Assembly: GCA_005503055.1 (NCBI GenBank)
Contig: SCOX01000002.1
Location: 308,886-372,885 of the forward strand
Source of the DNA: Lysobacteraceae bacterium P
Lineage (GTDB): Bacteria; Pseudomonadota; Gammaproteobacteria; Xanthomonadales; Xanthomonadaceae
Direction of reading: 5' to 3'
DNA: 64,000 nucleotides
The translations under genes and the position numbers were made by a program. The notes under the pieces are model-generated. The model was not told the DNA's origin. It saw nothing but the letters and a program-made list of their open reading frames with translations, and ran no database searches. Positions within the stretch are counted from its first letter, which is position 1, and each line of letters starts with the position of its first letter. Below are positions 9,385 to 19,188 of the stretch, one piece after another.

Positions 9385-10185
9385 TCACACGCCGAGCGCC
9401 AGGCTCGTTCCCACCAGGATCAGGAATCCTGCGAACAAACGCTTGAGCGTTTCGCCCTGCAGGTAGTGGGCGAGGCGCGTGCCGTACGGCGCGGCGAACA
9501 CGGACGCGGCCGCCACGCCGATGGCTGCTGGCAGATAGACATAGCCGACGGCATAGTGCGGCAGCGCGCCGGGCGGCGCGTGCAGCGCGTAACCGACCGC
9601 GCTCGCCAAACCTATCGCGACGCCGCAGGCGGACGAGGTCCCGACCGCGCGCACCGGCGCCACGCCGCGCCATACCAGCAGCGGCACGGTCATGCTTCCG
9701 CCGCCGATGCCGACCACCGCCGAGACCGCGCCGATGCCGAGACCGGCCGCCGTCATCGGGGCACCGCGCGGCGCCGGCACTGCATCGCTCCCCGCGTTGC
9801 GCTTGCCGCCGAAGATCAGCTGCGCCGCGGCGAGGAAGCAGTACCCGGAGACGATCCAGCGCAGCACGTCATCGTCGATGCGCACCGCCACGCCGCTTCC
9901 GAGCCATCCGCCCACCAGGACGCCGGGCACCATCCACGCCACCGTCGGCCATATCACGCTGCCACGTCGCGCGTGGGCGCGTGCCGACGCCGCGGCGGTG
10001 AGCACGATGCTGGCCAGCGAACTCGCCAGAGCCGCATGCATCGCCGCTTCCTTCGGGATGCCCATGCCGGGCAGCAACCACACCAGCGCGGCCACCAACA
10101 CCAGTCCGCCGCCCACGCCCAGCAGGCCGGCGAGTATTCCAGCGATGGTGCCGAGCGCGAGGAACACCAGTAATGCGCTGAGCAT
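9385..10185 (-). CDS. TauE/SafE-family sulfite exporter-like permease
   Basis: This integral membrane protein has about 266 residues and two repeats of the TauE/SafE (DUF81) family. The signature GLLGVGGGLVLVA lies near residue 18 and its second copy VVGIGGGSMTVPLL near residue 155. About eight hydrophobic helices are visible. Family members move sulfite, sulfonates or other organic anions across the inner membrane; the substrate here is unknown. I chose the ATG at 10185 because AAGGAGA lies five bases upstream and the extra residues of the longer frame are hydrophilic. It converges on the hybrid kinase with a 26-bp gap and diverges from the lytic transglycosylase gene. Confidence 0.87.
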   Translation of the reverse strand: MLSALLVFLALGTIAGILAGLLGVGGGLVLVAALVWLLPGMGIPKEAAMHAALASSLASIVLTAAASARAHARRGSVIWPTVAWMVPGVLVGGWLGSGVAVRIDDDVLRWIVSGYCFLAAAQLIFGGKRNAGSDAVPAPRGAPMTAAGLGIGAVSAVVGIGGGSMTVPLLVWRGVAPVRAVGTSSACGVAIGLASAVGYALHAPPGALPHYAVGYVYLPAAIGVAAASVFAAPYGTRLAHYLQGETLKRLFAGFLILVGTSLALGV

Positions 10186-10336
10186 GTTTCTCCTTGCGAA
10201 TGTCATGCAAACACGCCGCTGCATGGGCATGGGATGTACTCAATCACGGCGCTACACAATCGGAACGCAACCTCGCCTGAAAGCGACCGCGTACGTGCCG
10301 ACAGTTGCTTCACGATGCTGGGCTATAGTCCCACGA

Positions 10337-12394
10337 ATGGTCCCCCGCCCATTCATCATCGCACTGGCTGCGTGCAGCCTCGCCCTCGCCGCATCCGCCT
10401 GCGCGCAGACGTCCGCGGCCGCGGCCGCCGTCGCCATTCCGCCATTGCCCAAGGCGATGACCGACTCCAGATTGCCGCTCGTGCGCGCCGCGCTGGAAGA
10501 CGCCGAACTCGGCCGCTTCGACGCCAGCCGCTACGCCGAGCTGGCCAAGCATCCGCTCTATCCGTGGATCGAATACGCCGCCCTGCGCCGCGACATCGAC
10601 AACCTCGCACCGGAGCAGGCGCAGGCTTTCCTGGCGCGCCAGCGTGGCCTGCCCGTGGCGGACGTCTTCCGCGAGGCGTGGATCGCCGCCGCCGCGCGGC
10701 GCGAGGACTGGTCGGCGGTGATCGCGGCCTGGGACCCGAAGATCAAGAGCACGTCCCTGCGTTGCAACGAATTGAATGCGCGCCAGGCCACGGGCCGCGT
10801 CGATGCGCAGTGGACGCGCGACGCGCAGGCGCTGTGGCGCACCGGCAAGTCGCTGCCCGATTCCTGCGACGCGCCGATGGCGGCGCTGGCCGCGCAGGGC
10901 GGCCTGTCCCCCGAATTGCGTTGGGAGCGCATCGAACTGGCGGCAGCCGAATGGGAGCCGGGCGTCATGCGTGCCGCAGCGCGCGGATTGCCGGCCGACC
11001 AGCTCGCGCAGGCAAGCGACTACGCGGCGTTCCTCGAGTCGCCGCACGAACGCGCGCTTGGTTGGCCGAAGACCCAGCGCAGTCGCGAGATCGCATCCCA
11101 CGGACTGGCGAAGCTCGGCAAGTCCTCGCCCGCCTCGGCCGAGGCGATGCTGCCGCGTTTCGCCGACGCGATGGGTCTGGACGAGGCGCAGCGCGGCCGC
11201 GTCCTCTACCAGATCGCGCTATGGACCGTGGCGTCGTACGAGCCCGAATCCGCACGCCGCCTCAACGCCGTCCCGGCCTCCGCCTACGACGAACGCCTGC
11301 ACGAATGGCGCGTGCGCGAGGCGATGTCGCGTTCGGACTGGAACGGCGCATTGGCCGCGATCCAGAAGATGGGCGCCAAGCAGCGCAGCGATTCGCGCTG
11401 GATGTATTTCGAGGCGCGGTTGAGCGAGATCGCAGGCCGCAAGGCCGACGCCGAACGCCTGTATCGCGAGGCGGCGAAAAAGCCCGAGTTCCACGGTTTC
11501 CTCGCGGCGGACCGGCTGAACCTGCCTTACGCCTTGTGCCCCTGGTTGCCGGAGACTAGCCTCGCCGCGCAGCAGGCCATCGCGCGCGATCCGTCCATGG
11601 TGCGTGCGATGGGACTGTTCCAGATCGACCGCATCGGCTGGGCGACGCGCGAATGGGACGATGCCCTCTCGCGCTTCAACGACGAACAACGCCGCATCGC
11701 CGTGGAAGTCGCGCAGGGCAACGGCTGGTTCGATCGCGCGGTGTTCTCGCTGGGTAAAGGCCCGGACGAATCGCGGCTCTATGGCCTGCGCTTCCCGCTG
11801 CATCACGAGGCCACCATCCGGCGTGAAGCCGCCACCCAGCGCATCGATCCGGCCTGGGTCGCGGCCGAGATCCGCGCCGAGAGCATCTTCGCTCCCCGCG
11901 CACGATCCAGCGCGAACGCGATGGGGCTGATGCAGATCCTGCCGGGCACCGGCGCGGGCGTCGCAGGAAAGCTCGGCGTGCCCTGGGGCGGTGCCGACAG
12001 CCTGTACGATCCGGACACCAACATCGTCCTGGGCACGGCCTACCTGCGCCAGCTGATGGACAAGTATGGCGGCCAGCCGTACCAGGTGATCGCCGGTTAC
12101 AACGCCGGTCCGGCGCCGCTGTCGCGCTGGCAATCACAGCGCCCCGGTATGGATCCGGACTTCTGGATCGAGACCATCAGCTACAAGGAAACGCGCGAGT
12201 ACGTCGCCCGCGTGCTGGCCTTCAGCGTGCTCTACGACTGGCGACTCAACGGCGACGCGCTGACGCTGAGCGACCGCCTGCGCGGACGCATCGACGGCCC
12301 GCGCAAGCAGTTCGTCTGCCCGACACCGACGGCCGCGGCTACCGCGCCTGCCTCTGCCGCGCCCGTGCAACCCCGCCCGCGATCACAGCGCTGA
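10337..12394 (+). CDS. slt: soluble lytic murein transglycosylase
   Basis: This 685-residue periplasmic enzyme cleaves peptidoglycan glycan strands to form 1,6-anhydro-muramyl products. A signal peptide occupies about residues 1-22 (ending ASACAQ). A long alpha-helical superhelix (U and L domains, about 40-480) follows. The C-terminal SLT domain (about 490-640) holds the catalytic glutamate near 515 in RAESIFAPRARS, then NAMGLMQILP and the AGYNAGP motif. Length and layout match E. coli Slt70, with a short Ala/Pro/Thr-rich tail. The start at 10337 gives a clean signal peptide; the open frame extends 645 bp further upstream antisense to the permease, but that part is not protein-like. The NDUFA9-like gene follows after 27 bp. 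Confidence 0.93.
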   Translation: MVPRPFIIALAACSLALAASACAQTSAAAAAVAIPPLPKAMTDSRLPLVRAALEDAELGRFDASRYAELAKHPLYPWIEYAALRRDIDNLAPEQAQAFLARQRGLPVADVFREAWIAAAARREDWSAVIAAWDPKIKSTSLRCNELNARQATGRVDAQWTRDAQALWRTGKSLPDSCDAPMAALAAQGGLSPELRWERIELAAAEWEPGVMRAAARGLPADQLAQASDYAAFLESPHERALGWPKTQRSREIASHGLAKLGKSSPASAEAMLPRFADAMGLDEAQRGRVLYQIALWTVASYEPESARRLNAVPASAYDERLHEWRVREAMSRSDWNGALAAIQKMGAKQRSDSRWMYFEARLSEIAGRKADAERLYREAAKKPEFHGFLAADRLNLPYALCPWLPETSLAAQQAIARDPSMVRAMGLFQIDRIGWATREWDDALSRFNDEQRRIAVEVAQGNGWFDRAVFSLGKGPDESRLYGLRFPLHHEATIRREAATQRIDPAWVAAEIRAESIFAPRARSSANAMGLMQILPGTGAGVAGKLGVPWGGADSLYDPDTNIVLGTAYLRQLMDKYGGQPYQVIAGYNAGPAPLSRWQSQRPGMDPDFWIETISYKETREYVARVLAFSVLYDWRLNGDALTLSDRLRGRIDGPRKQFVCPTPTAAATAPASAAPVQPRPRSQR

Positions 12395-12421
12395 CCTGAC
12401 GCCTCGCCTACACTTGCACGC

Positions 12422-13321
12422 ATGACACAGCGGCACGTGGTGATCCTGGGTGGCACCGGCTTCGTCGGCCGGCATCTGGTCGCGCGCCTGCTCCAAAGCG
12501 ATTATCGCGTGACCGTCCTCAGCCGTGGCGTCGACGCCCGCAAGCGGGCGATGAAACCGCGCGGCGCTAGCCTGATCGAATCCGATGTGTCCGATCCGGA
12601 CTTCCTCGCCGCCGTACTCGACGACGCCGACGCGGTGGTGAACCTGGTCGGCATCCTCAACGAGAAGGGCGATCGCGGCGACGGCTTCGAACGCGTGTTC
12701 GTAGGCATCACCGACGCGTTGATCGAAGCGATGAAGCGCATGGGCGTGCGCCGCCTGTTGCAGATGAGCGCGCTCAACGCCGGTCGCGGCGAAAGTCATT
12801 ACCTGCAGGCGCGTGGGCGCGCCGAGCAACACGTACGCGCGTCGGGCCTGGACTGGACGCTGTTCCGCCCTTCGGTCATCGCCGGTCCCGGCGACGGCCT
12901 GTTCTGCCGCTTCGACGGTCTGCTGAAGTTCGCGCCGGTCCTGCCGATCGGTCGCGCCGACGCGCGGTTCCAGCCGGTGTGGGTGGGCGACGTCGTCGAG
13001 GCCTATGCCAAGGCGCTGGAAGAGCCGCGCAGCGTCGGCCAGAGCTACGACCTCGTCGGCCCGGACGTGCTGACGCTGAAGCAGATCGTGCGCCTGGCCG
13101 CGCGCGGTCGTCGACGTCACCGCGTGGTACTGGGGCTGCCCGCCTCGCTGGGCAAGCTGCAGGCGGAGGTCGGCGAATGGCTGCCGGGCAAACCGATCAG
13201 CCGCGACAACTGGCGTTCGCTGCAACTGGATTCGGTGAGCATGGAAGACGGCCTGCGCCGACTTGGCGTGACGCCCACCGCGGTGGAACCGAAGCTGGGG
13301 CAGATCCTGGCCGACTGCTGA
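12422..13321 (+). CDS. complex I NDUFA9-like atypical SDR protein (NAD(P)-binding)
   Basis: This 299-residue protein opens with the Rossmann nucleotide-binding motif ILGGTGFVGRH (residues 8-18). It continues with NLVGIL near residue 77, a QMSALNA strand and an RPSVIAGPGD segment, the pattern of atypical short-chain dehydrogenases of the NDUFA9/YwnB-like group. Bacterial members are usually called complex I NDUFA9 subunit family proteins or NAD(P)-dependent epimerases, and their reaction is generally unknown. The canonical YxxxK catalytic pair is not evident; HYLQARGRAE sits in the corresponding place. It lies in a plus-strand run slt, this gene, PH-domain gene, cca. Confidence 0.85.
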   Translation: MTQRHVVILGGTGFVGRHLVARLLQSDYRVTVLSRGVDARKRAMKPRGASLIESDVSDPDFLAAVLDDADAVVNLVGILNEKGDRGDGFERVFVGITDALIEAMKRMGVRRLLQMSALNAGRGESHYLQARGRAEQHVRASGLDWTLFRPSVIAGPGDGLFCRFDGLLKFAPVLPIGRADARFQPVWVGDVVEAYAKALEEPRSVGQSYDLVGPDVLTLKQIVRLAARGRRRHRVVLGLPASLGKLQAEVGEWLPGKPISRDNWRSLQLDSVSMEDGLRRLGVTPTAVEPKLGQILADC

Positions 13322-13403
13322 CGCGCGCCCGAGGCGACGGATACAGGGCGCGCCGCGCCGGTGCGTTAGGATCGTCGCCTGCCTCGACCTGGAGACACGC
13401 GCC

Positions 13404-13781
13404 ATGGGCCTCATCGACACTCTGCTCGGCCACGCGGGCGAGAAGTCCCTGGACAAACTCGCCGACGACTTCGCGCCGCTGCTCGCACCGGGCGAAAGCC
13501 TGCAGCGCGCGTTCGGCTTCGTGCGCGACCTCATCGTGTTCACCGACCGGCGCATCATCATGGTCGACAAGCAAGGCGTCACGGGCAGCAAGGTGCAGTA
13601 CCTGAGCATTCCGTACCGCAGCGTCGTGATGTTCTCGGTCGAGACCGCCGGTCACTTCGACATGGACTCGGAACTGCGCATCTGGCTGTCCGGCCAACCG
13701 GAGCCGATCACGCGCGCGCTCGGCCGCGATGGCGGCGTGCGCGAGATCCTCTCGCTGCTGGCGCAGCACGCGCCGCGTTGA
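13404..13781 (+). CDS. PH-domain-containing protein (bacterial PH, YvbH-like)
   Basis: This 125-residue protein matches the bacterial pleckstrin-homology fold group (bPH_1). An N-terminal helix ([10 protein letters not shown]) precedes the beta-rich core, which includes [27 protein letters not shown], a short loop with [10 protein letters not shown] and a C-terminal helix. The function of the family is not established; some members cap or scaffold other proteins. It has no signal peptide or membrane segment. A four-base gap separates it from cca, so the two are almost certainly co-transcribed. Confidence 0.85.
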   Translation: MGLIDTLLGHAGEKSLDKLADDFAPLLAPGESLQRAFGFVRDLIVFTDRRIIMVDKQGVTGSKVQYLSIPYRSVVMFSVETAGHFDMDSELRIWLSGQPEPITRALGRDGGVREILSLLAQHAPR

Positions 13782-13785
13782 ACGC

Positions 13786-15027
13786 ATGCGGCCGGCTTCG
13801 TTGAAACGCTATCTCGTCGGGGGCGCGGTTCGCGACCGGTTGCTCGGCCTGCCGGCAGGCGATCGCGACTGGGTGGTCGTGGGCGAATCGCAGGCATCGA
13901 TGGAGCACGCCGGTTACCGCGCCGTCGGCCGGGATTTCCCGGTGTTCCTGGATCCGGACACCGGCGAGGAACACGCGCTCGCGCGCACCGAGCGCAAGAG
14001 CGGCCGCGGCTATCGAGGCTTCGTGGTCGACGCCGATCCTTCCGTGACGTTGGAAGAAGACCTGCAGCGCCGCGATTTCACCATCAACGCGATCGCGCAG
14101 GACGAAGACGGCGCGCTGGTGGATCCCTACGGCGGCGCGCGCGACCTGCAGGCGCGTGTGCTGCGCCACGTCGGGCCGGCATTCGCGGAAGATCCATTGC
14201 GCGTGCTGCGGGCGGCGCGCTTCATGGCGCGCTTCGCCTCGCTCGGGTTCACCGTCGCGCCGGGAACGATGGCGCTGATGCGCGAAATGGTGCGCTCGGG
14301 CGAGTTGTCCGAACTCACCCCGGAGCGCGTATGGCAGGAAACCCGTCGCGCGCTTGCCTACGCCACGCCATCGGCGTTCCTGCGCACGCTGCGCGAGGCG
14401 GGCGCGCTCGCCGTCGTGCTGCCGGAGGTGGACGCACTCTACGGCGTGCCGCAGCGCGCGGAGTACCACCCGGAAGTCGACACGGGCGTGCACATCGAAC
14501 TGGTCTGCGACATGGCCGCGAAGCTCGCGCCCGGCGACGACCTGATCGGCTTCGCCGCGCTCACCCACGACCTGGGCAAGGCGCTGACGCCGCAACACAT
14601 CCTGCCCAAGCACATCGGCCATGAGCAGGCCGGCGTCGCGCCGCTGCGCGCGTTGTGCGACCGGCTCAAAGTCCCCACCGAGCACCGGCAACTGGCCGAA
14701 GCCGCCTGCCGCGAACACCTCAACGTGCATCGTTTCGATGAGTTGCGCGCGAGCACGGTGTATGAACTGCTCGCGCGCTGCGATGGCTTCCGCAAGCCCG
14801 CACGCATCGCCCAGATCGCTTTGGTATGCGAGGCCGACAAGCGAGGCCGCGCAGGACTGGAAGATCAACCGTATCCGCAGGGCGATGCACTGAAGGCCGC
14901 ACTAGCCGCGGCGATGACGGTGCGCGCCGACGAAGTGGCGCGGGGATTGAGCGGGGCACAGGTCGGCGAAGCGATCAAGCAGGCACGCATTCGCGCGATC
15001 GCCGAGGCGACGGGGAAGAGGCTGTAG
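13786..15027 (+). CDS. cca: multifunctional CCA tRNA nucleotidyltransferase with HD domain
   Basis: This 413-residue enzyme adds or repairs the 3' CCA end of tRNAs using CTP and ATP. The N-terminal class II nucleotidyltransferase core has the [11 protein letters not shown] loop (residues 9-19) and the metal-binding DxD in [19 protein letters not shown] and [12 protein letters not shown] mark the head and neck domains. The C-terminal third carries an HD phosphohydrolase domain ([17 protein letters not shown]), found in gammaproteobacterial Cca and linked to 2',3'-cyclic phosphodiesterase and phosphatase activity. I placed the start at ATG 13786, four bases after the PH-domain gene, because the longer open frame overlaps that gene. 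A repeat block lies downstream. Confidence 0.95.
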   Translation: MRPASLKRYLVGGAVRDRLLGLPAGDRDWVVVGESQASMEHAGYRAVGRDFPVFLDPDTGEEHALARTERKSGRGYRGFVVDADPSVTLEEDLQRRDFTINAIAQDEDGALVDPYGGARDLQARVLRHVGPAFAEDPLRVLRAARFMARFASLGFTVAPGTMALMREMVRSGELSELTPERVWQETRRALAYATPSAFLRTLREAGALAVVLPEVDALYGVPQRAEYHPEVDTGVHIELVCDMAAKLAPGDDLIGFAALTHDLGKALTPQHILPKHIGHEQAGVAPLRALCDRLKVPTEHRQLAEAACREHLNVHRFDELRASTVYELLARCDGFRKPARIAQIALVCEADKRGRAGLEDQPYPQGDALKAALAAAMTVRADEVARGLSGAQVGEAIKQARIRAIAEATGKRL

Positions 15028-15097
15028 CGCGTTTCGTGCTGCGGCGGCGCGCGGTGCGATGGGCGCTATTGCACCCTACGGCGCTTGAATGATGTGG

Positions 15098-15650
15098 CGG
15101 GCCGGACAGCGTGACAGCCTGGGTCCCGGCCTTCGCCGGGACGACGGAGCTTTCTGTTGCGGTTGTTGTTGCTGTTGCTGTTGGGCGGTTGCTGTTGCTG
15201 TTGCTGTTGAACAGCCCAGCAGATCTCCAGCTCCGAAGGGCGCCGCACAGGATGTGCGGCGGTGAGCGCTGAGCCATGGATGGCGAATCGCGAACGCGCC
15301 CTTGTGGATTCCGGTCGTGGGACTGGGTTGGGCCCACTGCCCTTTCTTTTGGTTACTTTTTGACCGAACGGAATCCAGTCGGACTTTGGGCAAGCAAAGA
15401 AAAGTGACCCGAGTGGCGCAGCCGATCGGAAGCTTTGCTTCCGCTTTCGCCTTCGATGGGAGAGCCAAGATCAAGATGGGTTCCAGCTTTCGCTGGAATG
15501 ACGTGATGGGGGCGTATTGGGTGACAGCCTGGATCCCGACCTTCGCCGGAATGACGTGATGTGGCGGATTGGCTGACAGCCTGGATCCCGGCCTTCGCCG
15601 GGATGAAGAGTTGGGAGCGGATGCGTGCCAGCCTGGGTCCCGGCCGTGAT
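15098..15650. repeat. composite repeat block, copy A
   Basis: The block combines four parts. There is a REP hairpin (GTCCCGGC-CTTC-GCCGGGAC, 15123-15142), then a CTGTTG-type simple repeat at about 15154-15210. A conserved core at about 15232-15480 contains GGGTTGGGCCCACTGCCC, GGTTACTTTTTGACC and GGGCAAGCAAAGAAAAGTGA. Three or four more hairpins follow, at 15481-15498, 15531-15555, 15583-15605 and a degenerate one near 15635. The core is about 90% identical by eye to copy B (21336-21785). It lies between the convergent 3' ends of cca and TonB receptor 2. Confidence 0.8.
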
Positions 15651-15962
15651 GACGATGATGGTCCGCATGAAGGACGGCAGCGCACAAAAAGCAACGCCGG
15701 GCGACCTCCCCGTCGTCCGGCGTTTCTCCCCCCTGCGGGTATGACGTGCCGCGTCCCGCGCCCCCTGGCACTGGGACCGACCTCGTGGTGTTGCCGGCAC
15801 GTGGACCGACATCGCGGCGCCAAGATACGTGAAGCCCCCGTGGCGGAACGATGCGGCGGTCACAGGATTTCGTGCCGCCAACCCTGCCGAAGCAGGCCTG
15901 CGCCGCCAACCGTGAACGCCATCGCATCGCGCGATCGCTCTCCCGCCTAGCGTGCAGGCCGA

Positions 15963-15987
15963 TGCCGGACGGACCTCCCGTCCGGCA
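15963..15987. terminator. terminator-like hairpin after TonB receptor 2
   Basis: TGCCGGACGG pairs perfectly with CCGTCCGGCA around a five-base loop, 16 bases past the receptor stop codon. There is no clear T tract on either strand, so it could also be a 3'-end stabiliser. Confidence 0.5.
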
Positions 15988-16002
15988 CCCGCGCCGCGTC
16001 GA

Positions 16003-18615
16003 TCAGAACTCGTAGGTCGCCTTGACGTACCACTCGCCACCGTTGAAACCGAACGGCGAGGACAGCGGGTACTTCGCGCCGAGGAAGGTCAGCGTGCTGT
16101 TGGTCTCGCGGTCGGGGAAGTTGTCGAAGATGTTATTGCCACCGACCGTGAGGCGCAGCTTGTCTTCCATCAGGTTGAACGTGACGGCGATGTCGAACAG
16201 CCACTCCGAACTGAACTCGCCCTTCTCACCGAACGTGAAGTCCTCCCAGCTGTCGTAGTAGTTGGCGCGCGCGGTGAAGTTGACGTTCCACGGCGAGCGC
16301 CAGTCGGCGGTGAGCACGCTGCGGTTGTTCGGCAGCTGGTTCTCCAGGTCGGCCACGCGCTCGGCGTCGATCACCGGCGTGGTGGTGCCTTCGATAACGG
16401 CGACGCTGTCGATCTCCTGCTTGTTGTAGCTGTGGCGCCAGTCGAACACGCCGGTGCCCCATGCGCCGAAGTCGGCGCGGTACACGGCCACCAGGTCGAT
16501 GCCCTGCACGGTGCTGTCGAAGCCGTTGACGAAGTACGACACCTGGCGCAGCAGCTCAGCGCCCGGCACGCCTGCGTTGATCAGCGCCAGCTGCTCCGGC
16601 GAACCCGGTGCGACGTTGATGGTCTGCAGCGCGATGCGGTCTTCGACTTCGATGTTGTAGTAGTCGATGGTCAGGGTGAACACGTCGTTGGGCGCGTACA
16701 CGAAGCCGGCCGAGTACGACGTCGACTCTTCCGCAGTGACCGGTTGCGCACCGAGCGCGATCGCCGCCTCGCTGCCCACCGGGAATGTGCCCAGCGGCAC
16801 CAGGTTGCCGGTGGAGTCGGCGGTGGTGGTCACGTCCAGCGTGTTGAGCTGGCCCGGCGTGGGCGTGCGGAAACCGGTGTTGACGGTGCCGCGCACGGCG
16901 AAGGCATCGGTAAAGGCGAAGCGCGTCGACACCTTCCAGTCGAAGGTGCTGTCGAACTGCGACGCGTCCTCGTAGCGGCCGGCCACGCCGACGGTCCAGC
17001 GTTCGACCACATCGGTTTCCAGGTCGACGTACGCCGCGCGGCTGTACTGGCTGAAATCACCGGCCGCTTCGGGCGAGTCGCCCTGGAAGCCGTCCGAGCC
17101 CACGCCGAACAGCGCACCGGTCGGACCGTTCTGCCACGAGGCCGTATCGCCCGGACGGATCTCGTAGGTTTCCTCGCGCCACTCCGCGCCGAAGGCGACG
17201 TTGAGCGGCGAGGCGAAGACGTCGTTCTGCCACGGCCAGGCGAAGTCGGCGTTGGCGCCGCGTTCGAGCTGGGTGAGGTTGCCGGGCTTGAAGCTGGTCG
17301 GGCTCAGACGACCCAGGCTCGGATTGATCGAGTCGGTCATCGTGTAGATCATCTGGTTCTCGCCCTGGCGCAGGCTGAAATCCCAGCGCAGCTCGGCGGC
17401 GGTCTCGCCCTTCACGCCGAACACGCCTTCGTAGTCCTGCAGGTCCGCGCCGAAGGTCGGCGTGTAGCCGCCCGGGAACAGCGGGTAGATCGGGTTGAGC
17501 GCGATGAAGCCCGAGGGGCTCGACGCATCGGCGGTCAGGTAGTCGGCGGGATTGAGCCCACCTGCGCGGATCTCGTCGATGAGCGACTGCTCGACCGGAT
17601 CGGCCACGCCGTTGCCGTCGGCATCCACCATCAGCGTGCCGCGCGGCGCGACACCAGGCACGCCCACCGGCGTGCGGTAGAAGAAGCTGGACACGTATTC
17701 GGTGTCGGAATAGCTGCCGAAGCCGTACAGGCTGACGTTCTCGTTGATCGGGTATTCGGCGTTGAAGAACGTGCGCAGGCCTTCGCCGTCGGGATCGCCC
17801 CAGCGCTGGCCCAGGCCTTCGAACGGCACCACGCCGGGGCCGACGAATGCGCCGACCTCGGCCGCATCGGCGCGCGGGATGCCGCGCGAGGTGTGGTCGG
17901 AATCGAAGTACTCGACGGTCATGTTGATGAAGCCGCCATCGCCCAGTGCGGCGCCGGCGTTGAACGAGCTGCGCCACTTGTCGCCGTCGCCCTGGTAGGT
18001 CGAGCCGTACTGGCCTTCGATGCGGACGCCGTCGTCGTAATCGTTGAGCAGCACGTTGATCACGCCGGCGATGGCGTCCGAGCCGTACTGCGCGGACGAA
18101 CCGTCGCGCAGCACTTCCACGCGCTGGATCGCGGCGGAGGGAATCAGGCTGTAGTCCACGGCCTGCGAGCCCTGGTTGACGGTGCCGAACGGCTCGACCT
18201 GCAGGTTCACCAGCGCCGAGCGGTGGCGACGCTTGCCGTTGATCAGCACCAGCGTCTGGTCCGGCGGCAGGTTGCGCAGGTTGGCCGGACGCACGAATGC
18301 GGTGCCGTCGGCGATCGGGAAGCGCTGGGTGTTGAACGAAGGCGCGATGTTGGCCAGCTGGTCGGTGAAGTCGGCCGAGGCCTGCTTCTCCAGGTCGGCC
18401 GGGCGGAACACGTCCACCGGCGACAGCGATTGCGTCGGCGAGCGGCCCTGTACGCGGGTACCGGTGACGACCAGCTTGTCCAGGTCAACGGCATCCTGGC
18501 GCGCGGGCTGCGGCGCGGCCGGGGTCGCGGCGTCCTGCGCGAAGACCGGCAGCGCGGTGGAAAGAAGGGCGGCAGCGACGGCCAGGGTCAGGCGATTGCG
18601 GGTTGCGACGAACAT
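16003..18615 (-). CDS. TonB-dependent receptor 2
   Basis: This 870-residue outer-membrane receptor has a signal peptide (about residues 1-26, ending PVFAQ). A TonB-box-like LDKLVVTGTR lies near residue 46. The plug domain (about 60-185) carries NLRNLPPDQTLVLINGKRR, IPSAAIQRVEVLRDGSS and SDAIAGVINVLL. A 22-strand-type barrel follows, ending GGEWYVKATYEF with a terminal Phe. A segment DADGNGVADP near residue 330 resembles a calcium-binding DxDxNG loop. Receptors with this plug sequence are common in Xanthomonadaceae and Sphingomonadales; the substrate is not predictable. It has no adjacent transporter, so it probably feeds a substrate to genes elsewhere. No ferric uptake box was recognised upstream. 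Confidence 0.93.
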   Translation of the reverse strand: MFVATRNRLTLAVAAALLSTALPVFAQDAATPAAPQPARQDAVDLDKLVVTGTRVQGRSPTQSLSPVDVFRPADLEKQASADFTDQLANIAPSFNTQRFPIADGTAFVRPANLRNLPPDQTLVLINGKRRHRSALVNLQVEPFGTVNQGSQAVDYSLIPSAAIQRVEVLRDGSSAQYGSDAIAGVINVLLNDYDDGVRIEGQYGSTYQGDGDKWRSSFNAGAALGDGGFINMTVEYFDSDHTSRGIPRADAAEVGAFVGPGVVPFEGLGQRWGDPDGEGLRTFFNAEYPINENVSLYGFGSYSDTEYVSSFFYRTPVGVPGVAPRGTLMVDADGNGVADPVEQSLIDEIRAGGLNPADYLTADASSPSGFIALNPIYPLFPGGYTPTFGADLQDYEGVFGVKGETAAELRWDFSLRQGENQMIYTMTDSINPSLGRLSPTSFKPGNLTQLERGANADFAWPWQNDVFASPLNVAFGAEWREETYEIRPGDTASWQNGPTGALFGVGSDGFQGDSPEAAGDFSQYSRAAYVDLETDVVERWTVGVAGRYEDASQFDSTFDWKVSTRFAFTDAFAVRGTVNTGFRTPTPGQLNTLDVTTTADSTGNLVPLGTFPVGSEAAIALGAQPVTAEESTSYSAGFVYAPNDVFTLTIDYYNIEVEDRIALQTINVAPGSPEQLALINAGVPGAELLRQVSYFVNGFDSTVQGIDLVAVYRADFGAWGTGVFDWRHSYNKQEIDSVAVIEGTTTPVIDAERVADLENQLPNNRSVLTADWRSPWNVNFTARANYYDSWEDFTFGEKGEFSSEWLFDIAVTFNLMEDKLRLTVGGNNIFDNFPDRETNSTLTFLGAKYPLSSPFGFNGGEWYVKATYEF

Positions 18616-18771
18616 GGCGGTTTCCTTACTCAGGGTGGGCGGACTCCCCCTGTCGAGCCCGACCCGGAGCTTTAACCATCCTTTAACCTTTGCGCAATAC
18701 CTAGCGTCGCTTTGCCTTGTATGGCTTTATGGCGAATTTTTAACCGGGTGACGGCCATCACGGCCCGCGTC

Positions 18772-19188
18772 TCAGCGCGCCAGGCGACGCTCGACCCAAA
18801 GCAGCGCGCGGGCCACCGGCGTCGGCGCCAGCATCAGGCCGGCGAAGACGCCCAGGGAGTTGGCCAGCGCGTCGGCCGAATCGGCCATGCGCGAGGCGGT
18901 CAGCGCGCCCTGGGCGAATTCGAGCCCGATGCCCAGCGCCATCAACCCCACCGCCGCGAGCGCCTGCGCGCGCCGACCGGCGAACAACATCGCCGCGTAC
19001 GCGCCGAGGGCGAAGTAGCCGAGGAAATGCTCGACCTTGTCGAAGCCGTCGAACGGCGACGGCGGAAGCTCGTCGGCCGGGAGCAACGAGCTGGCGACCA
19101 CCGCGCCGATCATCGCCAGCCAGATCGCCACCCAGAGCACCGGCCAGCGGAACCCGCGCAGCCACCCGCGTTCGATTGCCGCACTCAC
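18772..19188 (-). CDS. VanZ-family small membrane protein
   Basis: This 138-residue protein has four predicted transmembrane helices and the VanZ-like signature FDKVEHFLGYFALG (about residues 50-63), followed by LGIGLEFAQG and DSADALANSLG. VanZ-like proteins are widespread inner-membrane proteins; apart from teicoplanin resistance in vanA clusters their role is undefined. I start it at GTG 19188, which overlaps the last base of the methyltransferase's final sense codon and its stop (CTGTGAG). That overlap suggests translational coupling with the upstream gene. The longer open frame is antisense-free but lies inside the methyltransferase gene and is not protein-like. Confidence 0.8.
   Translation of the reverse strand: MSAAIERGWLRGFRWPVLWVAIWLAMIGAVVASSLLPADELPPSPFDGFDKVEHFLGYFALGAYAAMLFAGRRAQALAAVGLMALGIGLEFAQGALTASRMADSADALANSLGVFAGLMLAPTPVARALLWVERRLAR

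Noticed and set aside
9692..10336. Upstream extension of the lytic transglycosylase frame
   Set aside because: It lies antisense to the permease gene and precedes a clean signal peptide at 10337; the extra residues are Pro/Ser-rich and not protein-like.
15952..18675. A 907-residue plus-strand frame antisense to TonB receptor 2
   Set aside because: No signature and wholly explained by the receptor on the opposite strand.
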